Shown here: positions 1 to 7,978 of the stretch, in pieces
Layout of the letters: each line of letters starts with the position of its first letter
Position numbering within the stretch: position 1 is the stretch's first letter
NCBI GenBank assembly: GCA_018971605.1
Contig: JAGXAL010000003.1
Span: forward strand, 1-54,712
DNA: 54,712 nt
Origin: Natronospirales bacterium
Lineage (GTDB): Bacteria; Pseudomonadota; Gammaproteobacteria; Natronospirales; REEB76
Direction: 5' to 3'
The notes under the pieces: model-generated
Database searches by the model: none
Told to the model about the DNA's origin: nothing
What the model saw: only the letters and a program-made list of their open reading frames with translations
Translations under genes and position numbers: made by a program

Positions 1-368
1 GACTGCATGGGCAGGGTGCCGAGACCGGCAAAGCGCTTGGGATGCTTGGCAACTACGCCGGCAATGTGGTCGTTGAGTATCCTGGCCAAGTCCAGAGTAT
101 CTTTCGGCTTGGCCCAGTAACTGAACATCACCGGCACGGTGGACAGCACCTGCACAGCCACGCCGTGTGTGTCGCATTCCTTGATGCGGGTTGGCGGATC
201 CCAGCAATTGGCTTCGATCTCGCGGAAAAATTCTCCATCGCGCAGCATGCGCGCGCAACCGGGGCCGTGATGCTCCAACTGGATGAAGCCGCCGTAGCCG
301 TAGCGCTCCTTCAGGTTCGGCCAATTCTCCGGCAAGATGTGGGTGTGGATGTCAATCTTGAATGTCAT
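1..368 (-). CDS. nbaD: Aminocarboxymuconate-semialdehyde decarboxylase (ACMSD), N-terminal part
   Basis: Decarboxylates 2-amino-3-carboxymuconate 6-semialdehyde to 2-aminomuconate semialdehyde, the step after 3-hydroxyanthranilate ring opening, and so diverts carbon away from quinolinate/NAD. The ORF was read from the reverse complement. It starts at ATG 368 and runs off the left edge after 122 residues (the family is about 330-340). The metal-binding DIHTH of this amidohydrolase-fold family is at residues 6-10, followed by ILPENWP, and the family signature [13 protein letters not shown] is at 76-88, very close to animal and bacterial ACMSD. An AGGAAAAGG stretch just upstream is the likely ribosome site and abuts a palindromic repeat (371-400). 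It is the last visible gene of the operon with nbaC, nbaF and nbaE. Identity is near certain; the C-terminal half cannot be judged. Confidence 0.93.
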   Translation of the reverse strand, partial: MTFKIDIHTHILPENWPNLKERYGYGGFIQLEHHGPGCARMLRDGEFFREIEANCWDPPTRIKECDTHGVAVQVLSTVPVMFSYWAKPKDTLDLARILNDHIAGVVAKHPKRFAGLGTLPMQ

Positions 369-370
369 TA

Positions 371-400
371 CCTTTTCCTCTCTCCCTCTTCAGGGGAGAG
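371..400 (-). repeat. Palindromic intergenic repeat, family A, copy 1
   Basis: The hairpin arms CTCTCCC (380-386) and GGGAGAG (394-400) sit between the cupin gene and nbaD, immediately before the nbaD start. Three similar elements occur at 2075-2117, 6963-7005 and 8754-8798, all in the same orientation relative to the minus-strand genes. Confidence 0.7.
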
Positions 401-461
401 CATAAGCGGGCTCATGTCTGAGTTAAGTGGTACGCAGAAGTGCGTCCATCTAAAAGAATTA

Positions 462-842
462 TTAAGCGTCTCCCGTTGGTACGATAGCTGCAGTCTCAAC
501 CATCAAAATGATCGCCCGCTCGGGAGCGCGAGTGCGATGCACAATTCCTTTTGGTATGACATAGCCCTGCTGTGCCTGAAGTTCAATGGACTGGTCTTCG
601 AGGTCGATGATGAAACGGCCCTCGAGGACAAAGAAAAACTCGTCGTCGTTGGCATGCTTGTGCCAGTGGTACTCACCCTGCATTACACCCAGCCGGATCG
701 CAGAGTCATTGACCTTGCATAAGGTCTGATTAAACCACTTGGCCTCGACCTGCGAGACCACACTGCGAACGTCCACGAGGCTGAGCGCGGGAAACAAGAT
801 GTTCAGGTTGGTGGTGTAAGGGGAATCGCTTGGCTGTGACAT
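462..842 (-). CDS. Small single-domain cupin protein
   Basis: A 126-residue protein with one cupin barrel. Motif 1 is GEYHWHKHANDDE at residues 56-68, with likely metal ligands His61, His63 and Glu68. Motif 2 is PKGIVH at 97-102. Such proteins are often metal-dependent dioxygenases or isomerases, but the substrate cannot be read from sequence. I chose ATG 842 because GAGG lies 6 bases upstream; an earlier in-frame start at 884 would overlap the preceding stop by four bases. The gene lies inside the 3-hydroxyanthranilate operon between the thioredoxin-like gene and nbaD, so a side role on ring-cleavage intermediates is possible (inference). Base composition is lower than in the flanking nba genes (about 47% G+C by hand count over 541-600), as in the gene before it, which suggests the pair was acquired separately. 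Confidence 0.8.
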   Translation of the reverse strand: MSQPSDSPYTTNLNILFPALSLVDVRSVVSQVEAKWFNQTLCKVNDSAIRLGVMQGEYHWHKHANDDEFFFVLEGRFIIDLEDQSIELQAQQGYVIPKGIVHRTRAPERAIILMVETAAIVPTGDA

Positions 843-880
843 GCAGTGCCTCAAAAGATTGGCTCGAGGAGACAAGGAAA

Positions 881-1504
881 TCACCCATTACTTGGGGGAT
901 TTGTCCCGGTGATTTTGGTGATATCGGCGTCCACCGTTATCCAATTGACGTGAAGATTCGGACGTTTTTTGAAATACATCAATAATTGGTCACGCTTGAC
1001 AAAGCAGTATGAGCACCACGGTGCCCAATATTCGAGCACGGTAAATTTGCCGGTGATGTCTGGTTCAATGATAGGCGATTTCTCATCGGGGATCAGAGAC
1101 CCAAGCCATGTATGTAAGGGTTTGCCATTTTGTAGCGGGGCAGGAGATGAGAATACGCGATCCAACTGCGCATCAAGATCGCTGGATTCGGCGGTACGCG
1201 AGAATATTTCGTTACCGGCCTTGTCGAAAACATAGAGCTGTGGCAAGACAAACACGGTGGCGCTAACCGTGCCGTGTTTACCCTCTTTCATGGCTTTCGC
1301 TTCTTTTGTCGACGCCTCCTGAATGCTTTTCTGCATCTCCGTCAATAGTTGTGCTTGTAGTATCTTGTTTGGCACTTTGTAGTGATACAGGCTGACTGAG
1401 ATCGGCAGACCATGGAATCCATCATAGAAATTAGGTGTTGCTGCCAACACAACACCGCAGGAAAGGCCAATCAGTATGATTGTTGATTGCAATAGTGGTT
1501 GCAT
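881..1504 (-). CDS. Secreted thioredoxin-like protein
   Basis: A 207-residue protein with an N-terminal hydrophobic segment (residues 5-22, ending VVLAA) that looks like a signal peptide. The C-terminal thioredoxin-fold region contains EYWAPWCSYC (158-167) with a CSYC redox pair at 164-167. Part of the middle (about 85-105, LPQLYVFDKAGNEIF) resembles the beta strand of a thioredoxin-like fold. ATG 1504 is preceded by GGAGG at good spacing; upstream in-frame starts to 1555 would overlap nbaC. A periplasmic thiol role is expected from the fold, but the partner is unknown. The gene sits in the nba operon yet has no known step in kynurenine breakdown. Its G+C is clearly low for this genome (about 40-45% in hand-counted lines versus about 62% in nbaC), pointing to later insertion. 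Confidence 0.78.
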   Translation of the reverse strand: MQPLLQSTIILIGLSCGVVLAATPNFYDGFHGLPISVSLYHYKVPNKILQAQLLTEMQKSIQEASTKEAKAMKEGKHGTVSATVFVLPQLYVFDKAGNEIFSRTAESSDLDAQLDRVFSSPAPLQNGKPLHTWLGSLIPDEKSPIIEPDITGKFTVLEYWAPWCSYCFVKRDQLLMYFKKRPNLHVNWITVDADITKITGTNPPSNG

Positions 1505-1518
1505 AATGTGATCCTCCG

Positions 1519-2040
1519 TTAACATTTCTTCGGAGGATCCATAATTACCCCGCATTTCTTGCAGGTACGGTTCTCCAAGCTCCCGAAAAATCGGTCAAAC
1601 ACCGGCGGGAACTGAGTTTCGATGTTTTCCAGGTGGAAGTATTCCTCGTAGAGTTTGTGGTGGCATTGCTCACAGAACCACAGCAGGCCGTCTTGTTCTT
1701 CCGGCAAACGCGGGCGCTCGATCACCAAGCCCACCGTATCGGCTTTACGCTGCGGCGAATGTGGCAGATGTGGCGGGATCAGCAGGATTTCGCCTTCGCG
1801 GATGGATATATCCACCGGCTTGCCGTGCTGCATGGTTTTCAAGACCATATCGCCTTCCACCATGTAAAAGAATTCTTCGCCGGGGTCGTCGTGGAAATCC
1901 TTGCGCGCGTTGGGTCCGCCCACCACCTGCACCACGAAGCCGGTGTCGGTGTAGATGCGCTTGTTGCCGACCGGCGGCTTGAGCAGCTCGCGGTGATCGT
2001 CAATCCATTTTTTGAAGTTGATGGGGGTCAGGTCCCACAT
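1519..2040 (-). CDS. nbaC: 3-hydroxyanthranilate 3,4-dioxygenase
   Basis: Opens the ring of 3-hydroxyanthranilate to give 2-amino-3-carboxymuconate 6-semialdehyde (EC 1.13.11.6). The 173-residue length matches the bacterial enzyme. The cupin iron ligands are His50, Glu56 and His94. The C-terminal rubredoxin-like iron site typical of bacterial enzymes is complete, with CEQC at 123-126 and CKKC at 160-163. The start ATG 2040 has GAGGAG upstream. Its product is the substrate of nbaD at the left edge, and nbaF/nbaE upstream carry out later steps, so the operon covers the lower pathway to 4-oxalocrotonate. A gap of 91 bases with a family A palindrome separates it from nbaF. Confidence 0.96.
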   Translation of the reverse strand: MWDLTPINFKKWIDDHRELLKPPVGNKRIYTDTGFVVQVVGGPNARKDFHDDPGEEFFYMVEGDMVLKTMQHGKPVDISIREGEILLIPPHLPHSPQRKADTVGLVIERPRLPEEQDGLLWFCEQCHHKLYEEYFHLENIETQFPPVFDRFFGSLENRTCKKCGVIMDPPKKC

Positions 2041-2074
2041 GAGCGTTTTCTCCTCGAGCCGGCGAGAGGAAGAA

Positions 2075-2117
2075 CCCCCTCACTCTAATCTCTCCCCCGG
2101 AAGGGGGAGAGAGGACT
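2075..2117 (-). repeat. Palindromic intergenic repeat, family A, copy 2
   Basis: A perfect 9-base stem, CTCTCCCCC (2090-2098) and GGGGGAGAG (2103-2111), with a four-base loop. It is preceded by the conserved CCCCTCACT block seen in copies 3 and 4. It lies between nbaF and nbaC. Confidence 0.75.
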
Positions 2118-2131
2118 AGGTGCGAACCCAA

Positions 2132-2551
2132 TTATACGGTCGCGATACACTTCAGTTCGATTGCAATCGGCGTTGGTAACGCGGTGACTTGAACAGTTGT
2201 GCGGCAGGGTTGATTATCCTTGAAGTATTCCGCGTACACCCGGTTGTAAATAGCGAAGTCACGCTGCATGTCGGTGAGAAACACCGTGACGTCCACCAAC
2301 TTCTCCCAGCTCGAGCCGGCATCTTCGAGAATCAAGCGCACGTTCTCGAATACCGAACGGCATTGCGCCTCGATGTCGTGGCTGATGACCTTGCCGCTGG
2401 CGTCGAGTGTCACGCCGGGAATGTCCTTGCTTCCGCGCTTGCGCGGCCCGACGCCGGACAGAAACAGCAGATTGCCGACGCGGCGTGCGTGCGGATAGGC
2501 TCCGACGGGTTCCGGCCCTTGCGCCGAGTCGATCTTTTCGGACTTATTCAT
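2132..2551 (-). CDS. nbaF: 2-aminomuconate deaminase (RidA/YjgF family)
   Basis: Hydrolyses 2-aminomuconate to 4-oxalocrotonate and ammonia. The 139-residue protein has the RidA trimer fold. PVGAYPHARRVGNLLFLSG spans residues 15-33, and the conserved substrate-binding Arg is Arg117 in PCRTTVQV. The insert GPRKRGSKDIPG (35-46) and the phrase GPEPVGAYPHARR are typical of the aminomuconate-deaminase branch rather than generic RidA. The start overlaps the end of nbaE by eight bases, implying translational coupling. Placement between the aminomuconate semialdehyde dehydrogenase and the ring-cleavage dioxygenase supports the specific function. Confidence 0.9.
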   Translation of the reverse strand: MNKSEKIDSAQGPEPVGAYPHARRVGNLLFLSGVGPRKRGSKDIPGVTLDASGKVISHDIEAQCRSVFENVRLILEDAGSSWEKLVDVTVFLTDMQRDFAIYNRVYAEYFKDNQPCRTTVQVTALPTPIAIELKCIATV

Positions 2552-3989
2552 ATTTGATACAGACGTTGCGCGCTTCGGTGAAAAACCGCATGGCTTCCCA
2601 ACCGCCTTCGCGGCCGGTGCCGGATTGTTTGACGCCGCCCATGGGCACGCGCAAGTCGCGCAGCATCCAGCAATTTACCCAGATGAGGCCGGCTTCGAGG
2701 CGCGCGGCGATACGGTGGCAGCGTGAGACATCGCGGCTCCACAGCGAGGCGGCGAGTCCGTAGGGCGTGCCGTTGGCCCAGGCGATGGCCTGTTCTTCGC
2801 TGTCGAAGGGAATCAGCGTGACCACGGGACCGAAAATTTCTTCCTGATTGGTGCGACAGTCTGGAGGCAGGTTCTCGATGACCGTAGGTTCCACAAACCA
2901 ACCCTTGGCGCAGCGGCCATTGAGGTTCGCGCGTCGCCCGCCGCACAGGACTTTGCCACCTTCCTTGCGCGCCAAGTCCAGATAACCCAGCACTTTTTGC
3001 AGGTGTGGCTCGGAGACCAGCGCGCCTTGTTCGGTCTGTTCGTCCAGCGGATCACCGAGCCTGAGCGCCTGGGCGCGCTTCACGAACTCGTCGCGGAAAC
3101 GTGCGTACAGACTGCGCTCGATAAATATGCGTGAGCCGCACAGGCAAATTTCGCCCTGGTTGGAGAAGGCCGCGCGCAGGCTTTCCGCCACGGTGCGCTC
3201 GAAGTCACAATCCGCGAATACCAGCGTGGGATTCTTGCCGCCCAACTCCAGCGAGAGTTTCTTGAATTTGGGCGCAGCGTGGCTGGCGATGTTGGCGCCG
3301 GTTTTGGTGCCGCCGGTGAAGGAGATCGCCTTCACTTCGGGATGCTCGACCAGCAGCGCGCCGGCCTTGGGGCCGAGACCGTGCACCACGTTGAGTACGC
3401 CCGCCGGCAAACCCGCTTCAATGCACAGTTTGGAAAACAGATAAGCCGTCATCGGCGTCAATTCGGAGGGCTTGGCCACCACGCAGTTGCCGGCGGCGAG
3501 CGCCGGCGCGAGCTTCCAGGTGAAGAGGTACAGCGGCAGATTCCAGGGCGAGATGCAGCCCACCACGCCAAGCGGCGAACGCAATGTGTAGTTGATGGCG
3601 CCGGATTCCATGGCGTGCGATTCGCTCGCGAATTGACTGGCGGCGGCGGCAAAGAAGCGCAGATTGGCGGCGGCGCGCGGGATGTCCACGCTGCGCGCAA
3701 CCGCGAGCGGTTTGCCGGAGTCCAGGCTTTCGGCGCGCGCCAGTATTTCAAGATCGCGTTCCACCAGCGTTGCGAGCCGGTGCAGCCACTCGCCGCGCTC
3801 CGCGGCGGGCGTGGCTGACCATTGGGGAAAGGTGCGCCGGGCCGCGGCCACGGCGTTGTCTATGTCAGTCTTGTGGGAGTCGGGGATGCGTGCGTAAGCC
3901 TGTCCCGCGGCCGGCTCGAAGTCCTCGAGCCAGCCGCCGGAGACGGCGGGTACCAGTTGTCCGTCTATATAGTTGGAGATCGTTTGCAT
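2544..3989 (-). CDS. nbaE: 2-aminomuconic 6-semialdehyde dehydrogenase
   Basis: NAD-dependent aldehyde dehydrogenase that oxidises 2-aminomuconate semialdehyde to 2-aminomuconate. Its 481 residues match the class. The conserved Asn150 (ISPWN) precedes the nucleotide region AKPSELTP (172-179). The general base is Glu248 in LELGGKNP, and the nucleophile is Cys282 in NQGEICLCGSR. The NQGEICLCGSR form is typical of the AmnC/hydroxymuconate semialdehyde group. It is the first gene of the minus-strand catabolic operon and overlaps nbaF by eight bases. The upstream 269-base gap holds several hairpins. I saw a TAAAAT hexamer (4020-4025 on the complement) but no convincing -35, so the promoter is unassigned. 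Confidence 0.93.
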   Translation of the reverse strand: MQTISNYIDGQLVPAVSGGWLEDFEPAAGQAYARIPDSHKTDIDNAVAAARRTFPQWSATPAAERGEWLHRLATLVERDLEILARAESLDSGKPLAVARSVDIPRAAANLRFFAAAASQFASESHAMESGAINYTLRSPLGVVGCISPWNLPLYLFTWKLAPALAAGNCVVAKPSELTPMTAYLFSKLCIEAGLPAGVLNVVHGLGPKAGALLVEHPEVKAISFTGGTKTGANIASHAAPKFKKLSLELGGKNPTLVFADCDFERTVAESLRAAFSNQGEICLCGSRIFIERSLYARFRDEFVKRAQALRLGDPLDEQTEQGALVSEPHLQKVLGYLDLARKEGGKVLCGGRRANLNGRCAKGWFVEPTVIENLPPDCRTNQEEIFGPVVTLIPFDSEEQAIAWANGTPYGLAASLWSRDVSRCHRIAARLEAGLIWVNCWMLRDLRVPMGGVKQSGTGREGGWEAMRFFTEARNVCIKYE

Positions 3990-4110
3990 CTTGTGGGTCT
4001 GGCCATGCAGTGGCTATGGATTTTACCAGTGTGGCCCGGCTTGATGGGCAGGCTGCGTCACCGTGCTTTCTTTAAAGGCGGCATTTTGCCGCGATTCCTG
4101 TCCCCGGCTT

Positions 4111-4250
4111 GTCTTCCCCTTCCGAAGGAAGGGGTGTTTTACTTCCCCTTCGCTTGCGAAGGGGGATTGAAGGAGATGTCTCTTCATGTACGCGTGACAG
4201 CATCCCCCGATGCTGCGCATCGGCCCCCTTCGTTCCGAAGGGGGGCAAGC
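4111..4250. repeat. Cluster of four GC-rich hairpins in a 269-base intergenic region
   Basis: Hairpins are CCCCTTCC/GGAAGGGG (4116-4134), CCCCTTCGC/GCGAAGGGG (4145-4164), CCGATGC/GCATCGG (4207-4223) and CCCCCTTCG/CGAAGGGGG (4224-4244). The region 3990-4258 lies between the TPR gene and nbaE, both on the minus strand, and contains no convincing ORF. Three of the hairpins share the CCCCTTC...GAAGGGG pattern, so they are probably members of one dispersed repeat family. Confidence 0.75.
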
Positions 4251-4258
4251 AGAAGGCG

Positions 4259-6070
4259 TCAATGGGGCGATGTGGAAGCGGGCGCGGGATCGCGCGTGAT
4301 AGTGGTGTACTGCTTCGCCAGTTTCTCGAAGTGTGGGTCGTCGTGCAGCGGCGTGATGAACTCGGGATTGATGGCAAGATCATTGCAGGCGATCGGAGCG
4401 GCGGCGCAGAGGCCTGGCAACATTGACATCGCGGTTTCCTTCTCGCCCAGCGCCAGATAGAGCTGTATCAGGCCGGATTGCGAGAACGGACTGAGCTTGG
4501 CGTGGCTCAGACTAGCCAGCGCGGCCAGCGCCTTGGGACGCAGCGTGGGTTCGAGCCGCGTCTGATACGTGAGCCGGCCCGCCTCGATCAACTTCCTGTC
4601 CAAGGCTGTACTTGGTTGTGCGAGATCGAACGCTTTGACCGCGTCCTCGCCGCGCTGCATCTCGGCGTACGCAAAGGCGAGATAGAACGCAGCATCGATG
4701 CCGTGCGGCGAGAGCCTGTTCAGCGCCAGCGATGCCGCGACCATCTGCGGCCAGTTGGACAGATCCTGGTAATACGAGGCGAGACTAACCTGCACTTCTG
4801 CGCTGTCCGGATCGAGTCGCGCGGCTTCCTGTGACTGGGCCAGCGCTTGCTGGATCGGCAGCACGTCGCTGTAAACGTCATGAGCGGCCGCATTGCTGGG
4901 ATCGAGCGCCAGTGCCTGCTTCAATTCCGCCTTGGCCTCGGCGATGCGGTTGTCGTTGACATCCGCATTGCCCAGTGCCACCAATGCGTTGACGTTGTGT
5001 GGGTCGAGCGCCAGCGCCTTCTGCGCCGCCGAGCGGATTTTCGGTAGGACTTCCTTCAGCGGCAGCGTCGAGATTTCCGACAACTTTACGTAAGTTTCTG
5101 CCAGCCCGGCCCAGGCGTCGGCATAGCTGGGATCGAGTTTCACGGCCTGCTGGAAATAATCCTCTGCCGCTTGCATATCAGCCGCGGTGAAGCGATCCAT
5201 GGCCGCGAGACCCTTGAGATAGAGTTGGTGCGCCTCCGGATTCTGCGTCGGTGCGCCTTGCATCGCAGCAAACTTCACCTTGAGCGCATCCGCGACCGCG
5301 ACGGTGATCTTGTCCTGCACTGCGAAGATGTTCTTGAAACTGTCGTCGTAGTGCTCCGACCACAGTTGCCGGCCGGTGACCGTGCTGACCAATTCCACCG
5401 ATACCCGCACCTGATCGCCGTCGCGCTGGATGCTGCCATCCACGATGTGCGCCACGTTCAGCGCCTTGCCGATCTCGGCGGGTGATTGTTTGCCGGTTGA
5501 ATATCTGGAAGCCGTGCCCCATGCGATCACGGTGAGGCCGGTGTTCTGGCCCAGGGCATCGGTGAGTTCCTCGGTAATGCCGTTGCTGAAATACGCCTGT
5601 TCGGGATCACCGGAGAGGTTGGTGAATGGCAACACCACAATGGAAGCGGAGGGCGGATTGAAGATAGGCGCTGCCGGTTTGGCCTCGGTTTGGGCGGCCG
5701 TCTGTTCCGCCGCTACGCGTTGTTCGGAAAAGCGGAAGGCGAAAATACCGGAGACCACCACCGCCGAGATGATCAGGGGCACGACGACGGCGCCGAGCTT
5801 CCAGTGCCGCCGCTGCCAAGTGGTTTGGTTGTCGAGCGCCGCAGGCTTGACCAGCAGCCAAGACAGCGCCAGCGCTACCGGAAAGCCCGCAATCAGAATG
5901 ATGATGATCGCCGGCACTGCCGCCGACCAGCCGAAATACGGAAAGGCACGCGCTACAATCTGAATCAGCACCGCGATGGACGCGCCATACCACGCTGCGA
6001 CGCGGTAGATATGGTGCTGCTTGAGGCGAGTGAAGATACCCGGCGGGTTGTTGTTTTCGTTACGGTCCAC
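4259..6070 (-). CDS. Membrane-anchored TolB-like/TPR protein
   Basis: A 603-residue protein of the type often annotated as an adenylate-cyclase-like TPR protein, although no cyclase domain is present. Hydrophobic segments lie at about residues 22-73 (one or two helices) and 92-112. A periplasmic TolB-N/FlgO-like domain follows at about 140-260, with SIVVLPFTNLSGDPEQAYF near its start. TPR-like helices run from about 275 to 590. The start is GTG 6070 with GGAGG five bases upstream. It lies 48 bases downstream of apaH on the same strand, so it may be the last gene of the lptD-apaH run. Function is unknown; the architecture suggests a signalling or scaffold role at the inner membrane. Confidence 0.75.
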   Translation of the reverse strand: MDRNENNNPPGIFTRLKQHHIYRVAAWYGASIAVLIQIVARAFPYFGWSAAVPAIIIILIAGFPVALALSWLLVKPAALDNQTTWQRRHWKLGAVVVPLIISAVVVSGIFAFRFSEQRVAAEQTAAQTEAKPAAPIFNPPSASIVVLPFTNLSGDPEQAYFSNGITEELTDALGQNTGLTVIAWGTASRYSTGKQSPAEIGKALNVAHIVDGSIQRDGDQVRVSVELVSTVTGRQLWSEHYDDSFKNIFAVQDKITVAVADALKVKFAAMQGAPTQNPEAHQLYLKGLAAMDRFTAADMQAAEDYFQQAVKLDPSYADAWAGLAETYVKLSEISTLPLKEVLPKIRSAAQKALALDPHNVNALVALGNADVNDNRIAEAKAELKQALALDPSNAAAHDVYSDVLPIQQALAQSQEAARLDPDSAEVQVSLASYYQDLSNWPQMVAASLALNRLSPHGIDAAFYLAFAYAEMQRGEDAVKAFDLAQPSTALDRKLIEAGRLTYQTRLEPTLRPKALAALASLSHAKLSPFSQSGLIQLYLALGEKETAMSMLPGLCAAAPIACNDLAINPEFITPLHDDPHFEKLAKQYTTITRDPAPASTSPH

Positions 6071-6118
6071 GCTGCCCTCCGGCGCGGGATTATGCCTGAT
6101 TTCCCGCGTTGAGCATCC

Positions 6119-6958
6119 TCAATTTACCCCTGGCCGCTGCGCGCGGGGGCAGTCCACGCAGCACCAACCGCCGCTGTCAGAGCCGTCGAGGCGCAGCGCC
6201 GAGAGCCGCCCGCCCCAGACACAGCCGGTATCCAGCGGATAAACATTGTGGCCTTTGACTTCGCCGACCGTGGACCAGTGGCCGAAGAGGATGTGCAGAT
6301 TGGCGCTGGCGCGGTTTGGCACCGTGTACCACGGCATGAAGCCCGCAGGCTGGCTTCCGGGCGCGCCCTTGCTGGCCAGATCCAGGTCGCCGTCTGCGTT
6401 AACGTAGCGCAGGCGTGTGAAGCAGTTGACGATGAAGCGCAAGCGTTCGATGCCATTCAACTCCGGCGACCAGCGCGCCGGCTGGTTGCCGTACATGTGG
6501 CGGAAGAATTCCGCGTGATCGGCGCTGCGCAGCACCTGTTCCAATTCCTGCGCGCAGGCGCTGGCGGTGGCGAGATCCCACTGCGGCGGGAGACCGGCAT
6601 GCACCAACGTGAAGCCCAGCGTCGCGTCGTGATGCAGCAGCGGCCGGTGGCGCAGCCAGCGCAGCAATTCGTCGCGGTCCGGCGCGGCCAGTACGGCATT
6701 CAGCGTGTCCGCAGACCGGTGTTTGTCGACGCCGGCCGCCAGCGCCAGCAGATGCAAGTCGTGATTGCCGAGCACAGAGATGGCGCGTGCGTCCAGGCTT
6801 TTCACGAAACGTAGCGCATCCAGCGATTTCGGCCCGCGGTTCACCAGGTCGCCGGTGAACCACAGCGTGTCTTCGGCCGGGTTGAACTTGATGCGCGCTA
6901 GCAGCTGCTGGAGCTCGTCGTAACAACCCTGGATGTCGCCGACGGCGAAGATAGACAT
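6119..6958 (-). CDS. apaH: Diadenosine tetraphosphatase (symmetrical)
   Basis: Hydrolyses Ap4A to two ADP and can also remove Np4-type 5' RNA caps. The 279 residues match the family. All metallophosphoesterase motifs are present: GDIQG (7-11), GDLVNRG (36-42) and GNHD (64-67), plus the conserved histidines further on (HAGLPPQW and GHWSTVG). ATG 6958 follows GAGGGG, which belongs to a family A palindromic repeat (see that entry). It is in its usual place after apaG on the minus strand. Confidence 0.97.
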   Translation of the reverse strand: MSIFAVGDIQGCYDELQQLLARIKFNPAEDTLWFTGDLVNRGPKSLDALRFVKSLDARAISVLGNHDLHLLALAAGVDKHRSADTLNAVLAAPDRDELLRWLRHRPLLHHDATLGFTLVHAGLPPQWDLATASACAQELEQVLRSADHAEFFRHMYGNQPARWSPELNGIERLRFIVNCFTRLRYVNADGDLDLASKGAPGSQPAGFMPWYTVPNRASANLHILFGHWSTVGEVKGHNVYPLDTGCVWGGRLSALRLDGSDSGGWCCVDCPRAQRPGVN

Positions 6959-6962
6959 TATT

Positions 6963-7005
6963 TCCCCTCACTTTGGTATCTCCCCCCGCGGGGAGAGAGG
7001 ACAAG
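6963..7005 (-). repeat. Palindromic intergenic repeat, family A, copy 3
   Basis: The stem is TCTCCCC (6979-6985)/GGGGAGA (6990-6996), preceded by CCCCTCACT. On the minus strand its end reads GTGAGGGG directly before apaH, so the repeat appears to carry the apaH Shine-Dalgarno sequence. Confidence 0.75.
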
Positions 7006-7047
7006 GAAGGCGATTTTGCAAACGCGAATTGCAAAACCGCCGTCAAT

Positions 7048-7431
7048 TCAGTGCAACAGGCCGGGGACTGCCAAGCGGAAAGGCGCGATGGGTGCGTCGA
7101 AGTGTTCGCCCTGGTCGTTGATCATTTGGTAGGCGCCCTGCATGGCGCCCACCGGGGTTTCCAGGATCGCGCCGCTGGAATAGCGGAAACCCTCGCCGGG
7201 TTTGAGATACGGCTGTTCGCCCACGACACCTTCGCCGCGCACTTCTTGCACCTTGCCGTTGGCATCGGTGATCAGCCAGTGGCGGGTGAGCAGTTTGGCC
7301 GGCACCAAGCCTTCGTTGCGGATGGTGATGGTGTAGGCGAACGCGAAGCGGTTCTGCGCCGGATCGGATTGCGCCGGCACAAACGCGGTTTCCACGTCCA
7401 CGCGGATGCTGTTGCTGGTCGGATTGTTCAT
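7048..7431 (-). CDS. apaG: ApaG protein
   Basis: A 127-residue single-domain protein with an FnIII-like beta fold. It is widely conserved beside apaH; its biochemical role is not settled. The family pattern is clear: [14 protein letters not shown] near the N-terminus, [11 protein letters not shown] (28-38), the [10 protein letters not shown] region, [22 protein letters not shown] (about 63-84) and a C-terminal segment with MQGAYQM. It sits between apaH and a uspA gene rather than directly after rsmA as in E. coli. Confidence 0.95.
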   Translation of the reverse strand: MNNPTSNSIRVDVETAFVPAQSDPAQNRFAFAYTITIRNEGLVPAKLLTRHWLITDANGKVQEVRGEGVVGEQPYLKPGEGFRYSSGAILETPVGAMQGAYQMINDQGEHFDAPIAPFRLAVPGLLH

Positions 7432-7485
7432 GGCGACTGGAGCTGGGAGTACGCGCTTATTTTACCGGAATTGGCGCCAAGCCAA

Positions 7486-7920
7486 TCAACTCAAGCGTAC
7501 TACGAGCACGTCACACGGCGTCTTGTGCACCAGAGATTTCTCGGTTGAGCCCATGAGCAGCGCCAAGCCGTGACGGCCGTGACTGCCGAGCACCAGCAGA
7601 TCGGCCTTCTCCTCGGCGACCACCCGCAGGATTTCCGCCTTGATGTTGCCGACCTCCACGCGCCGCGCAGCCGATTGCAGGCCCAGGTTGTCGCACAAGG
7701 CGTCGAGCCGCCGGCGTGCGCCCTGCACGAGCTCGCCTTCGATGTCCACCGGCGGCGGCAACAGTGCTTCGCCGGCCGGATCCACGGGAATGAACTCCAC
7801 TACGTGCAGCAGGCTCAGCTTGGCGCCGTAACGGCCGGCCAGTTCCTGGGCGCGGTGGGCTACAGCCTCGCTACCCGGCGTCAGGTCCACGGCGATGAGA
7901 ATGTGTTGGTATCCGCTCAT
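7486..7920 (-). CDS. Universal stress protein (UspA family)
   Basis: A 144-residue single-domain Usp. It starts YQHILIAVDLTPGS, and the C-terminal ATP-binding loop is present as GSHGRHGLALLMGST, fitting the G-x2-G-x9-G-(S/T) pattern, so it is probably an ATP-binding member. ATG 7920 has GGAGGAGC upstream. It is inserted between rsmA and apaG, interrupting the usual adjacency of those genes, and lies on the same strand. Its role here is presumably stress-related; nothing in the sequence ties it to a specific ligand. Confidence 0.92.
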   Translation of the reverse strand: MSGYQHILIAVDLTPGSEAVAHRAQELAGRYGAKLSLLHVVEFIPVDPAGEALLPPPVDIEGELVQGARRRLDALCDNLGLQSAARRVEVGNIKAEILRVVAEEKADLLVLGSHGRHGLALLMGSTEKSLVHKTPCDVLVVRLS

Positions 7921-7978
7921 GGTGCTCCTCCGGTTGGAGCGTCAAGTATACGGGCGTCCGGTCTGGATGCCAGCTTGC

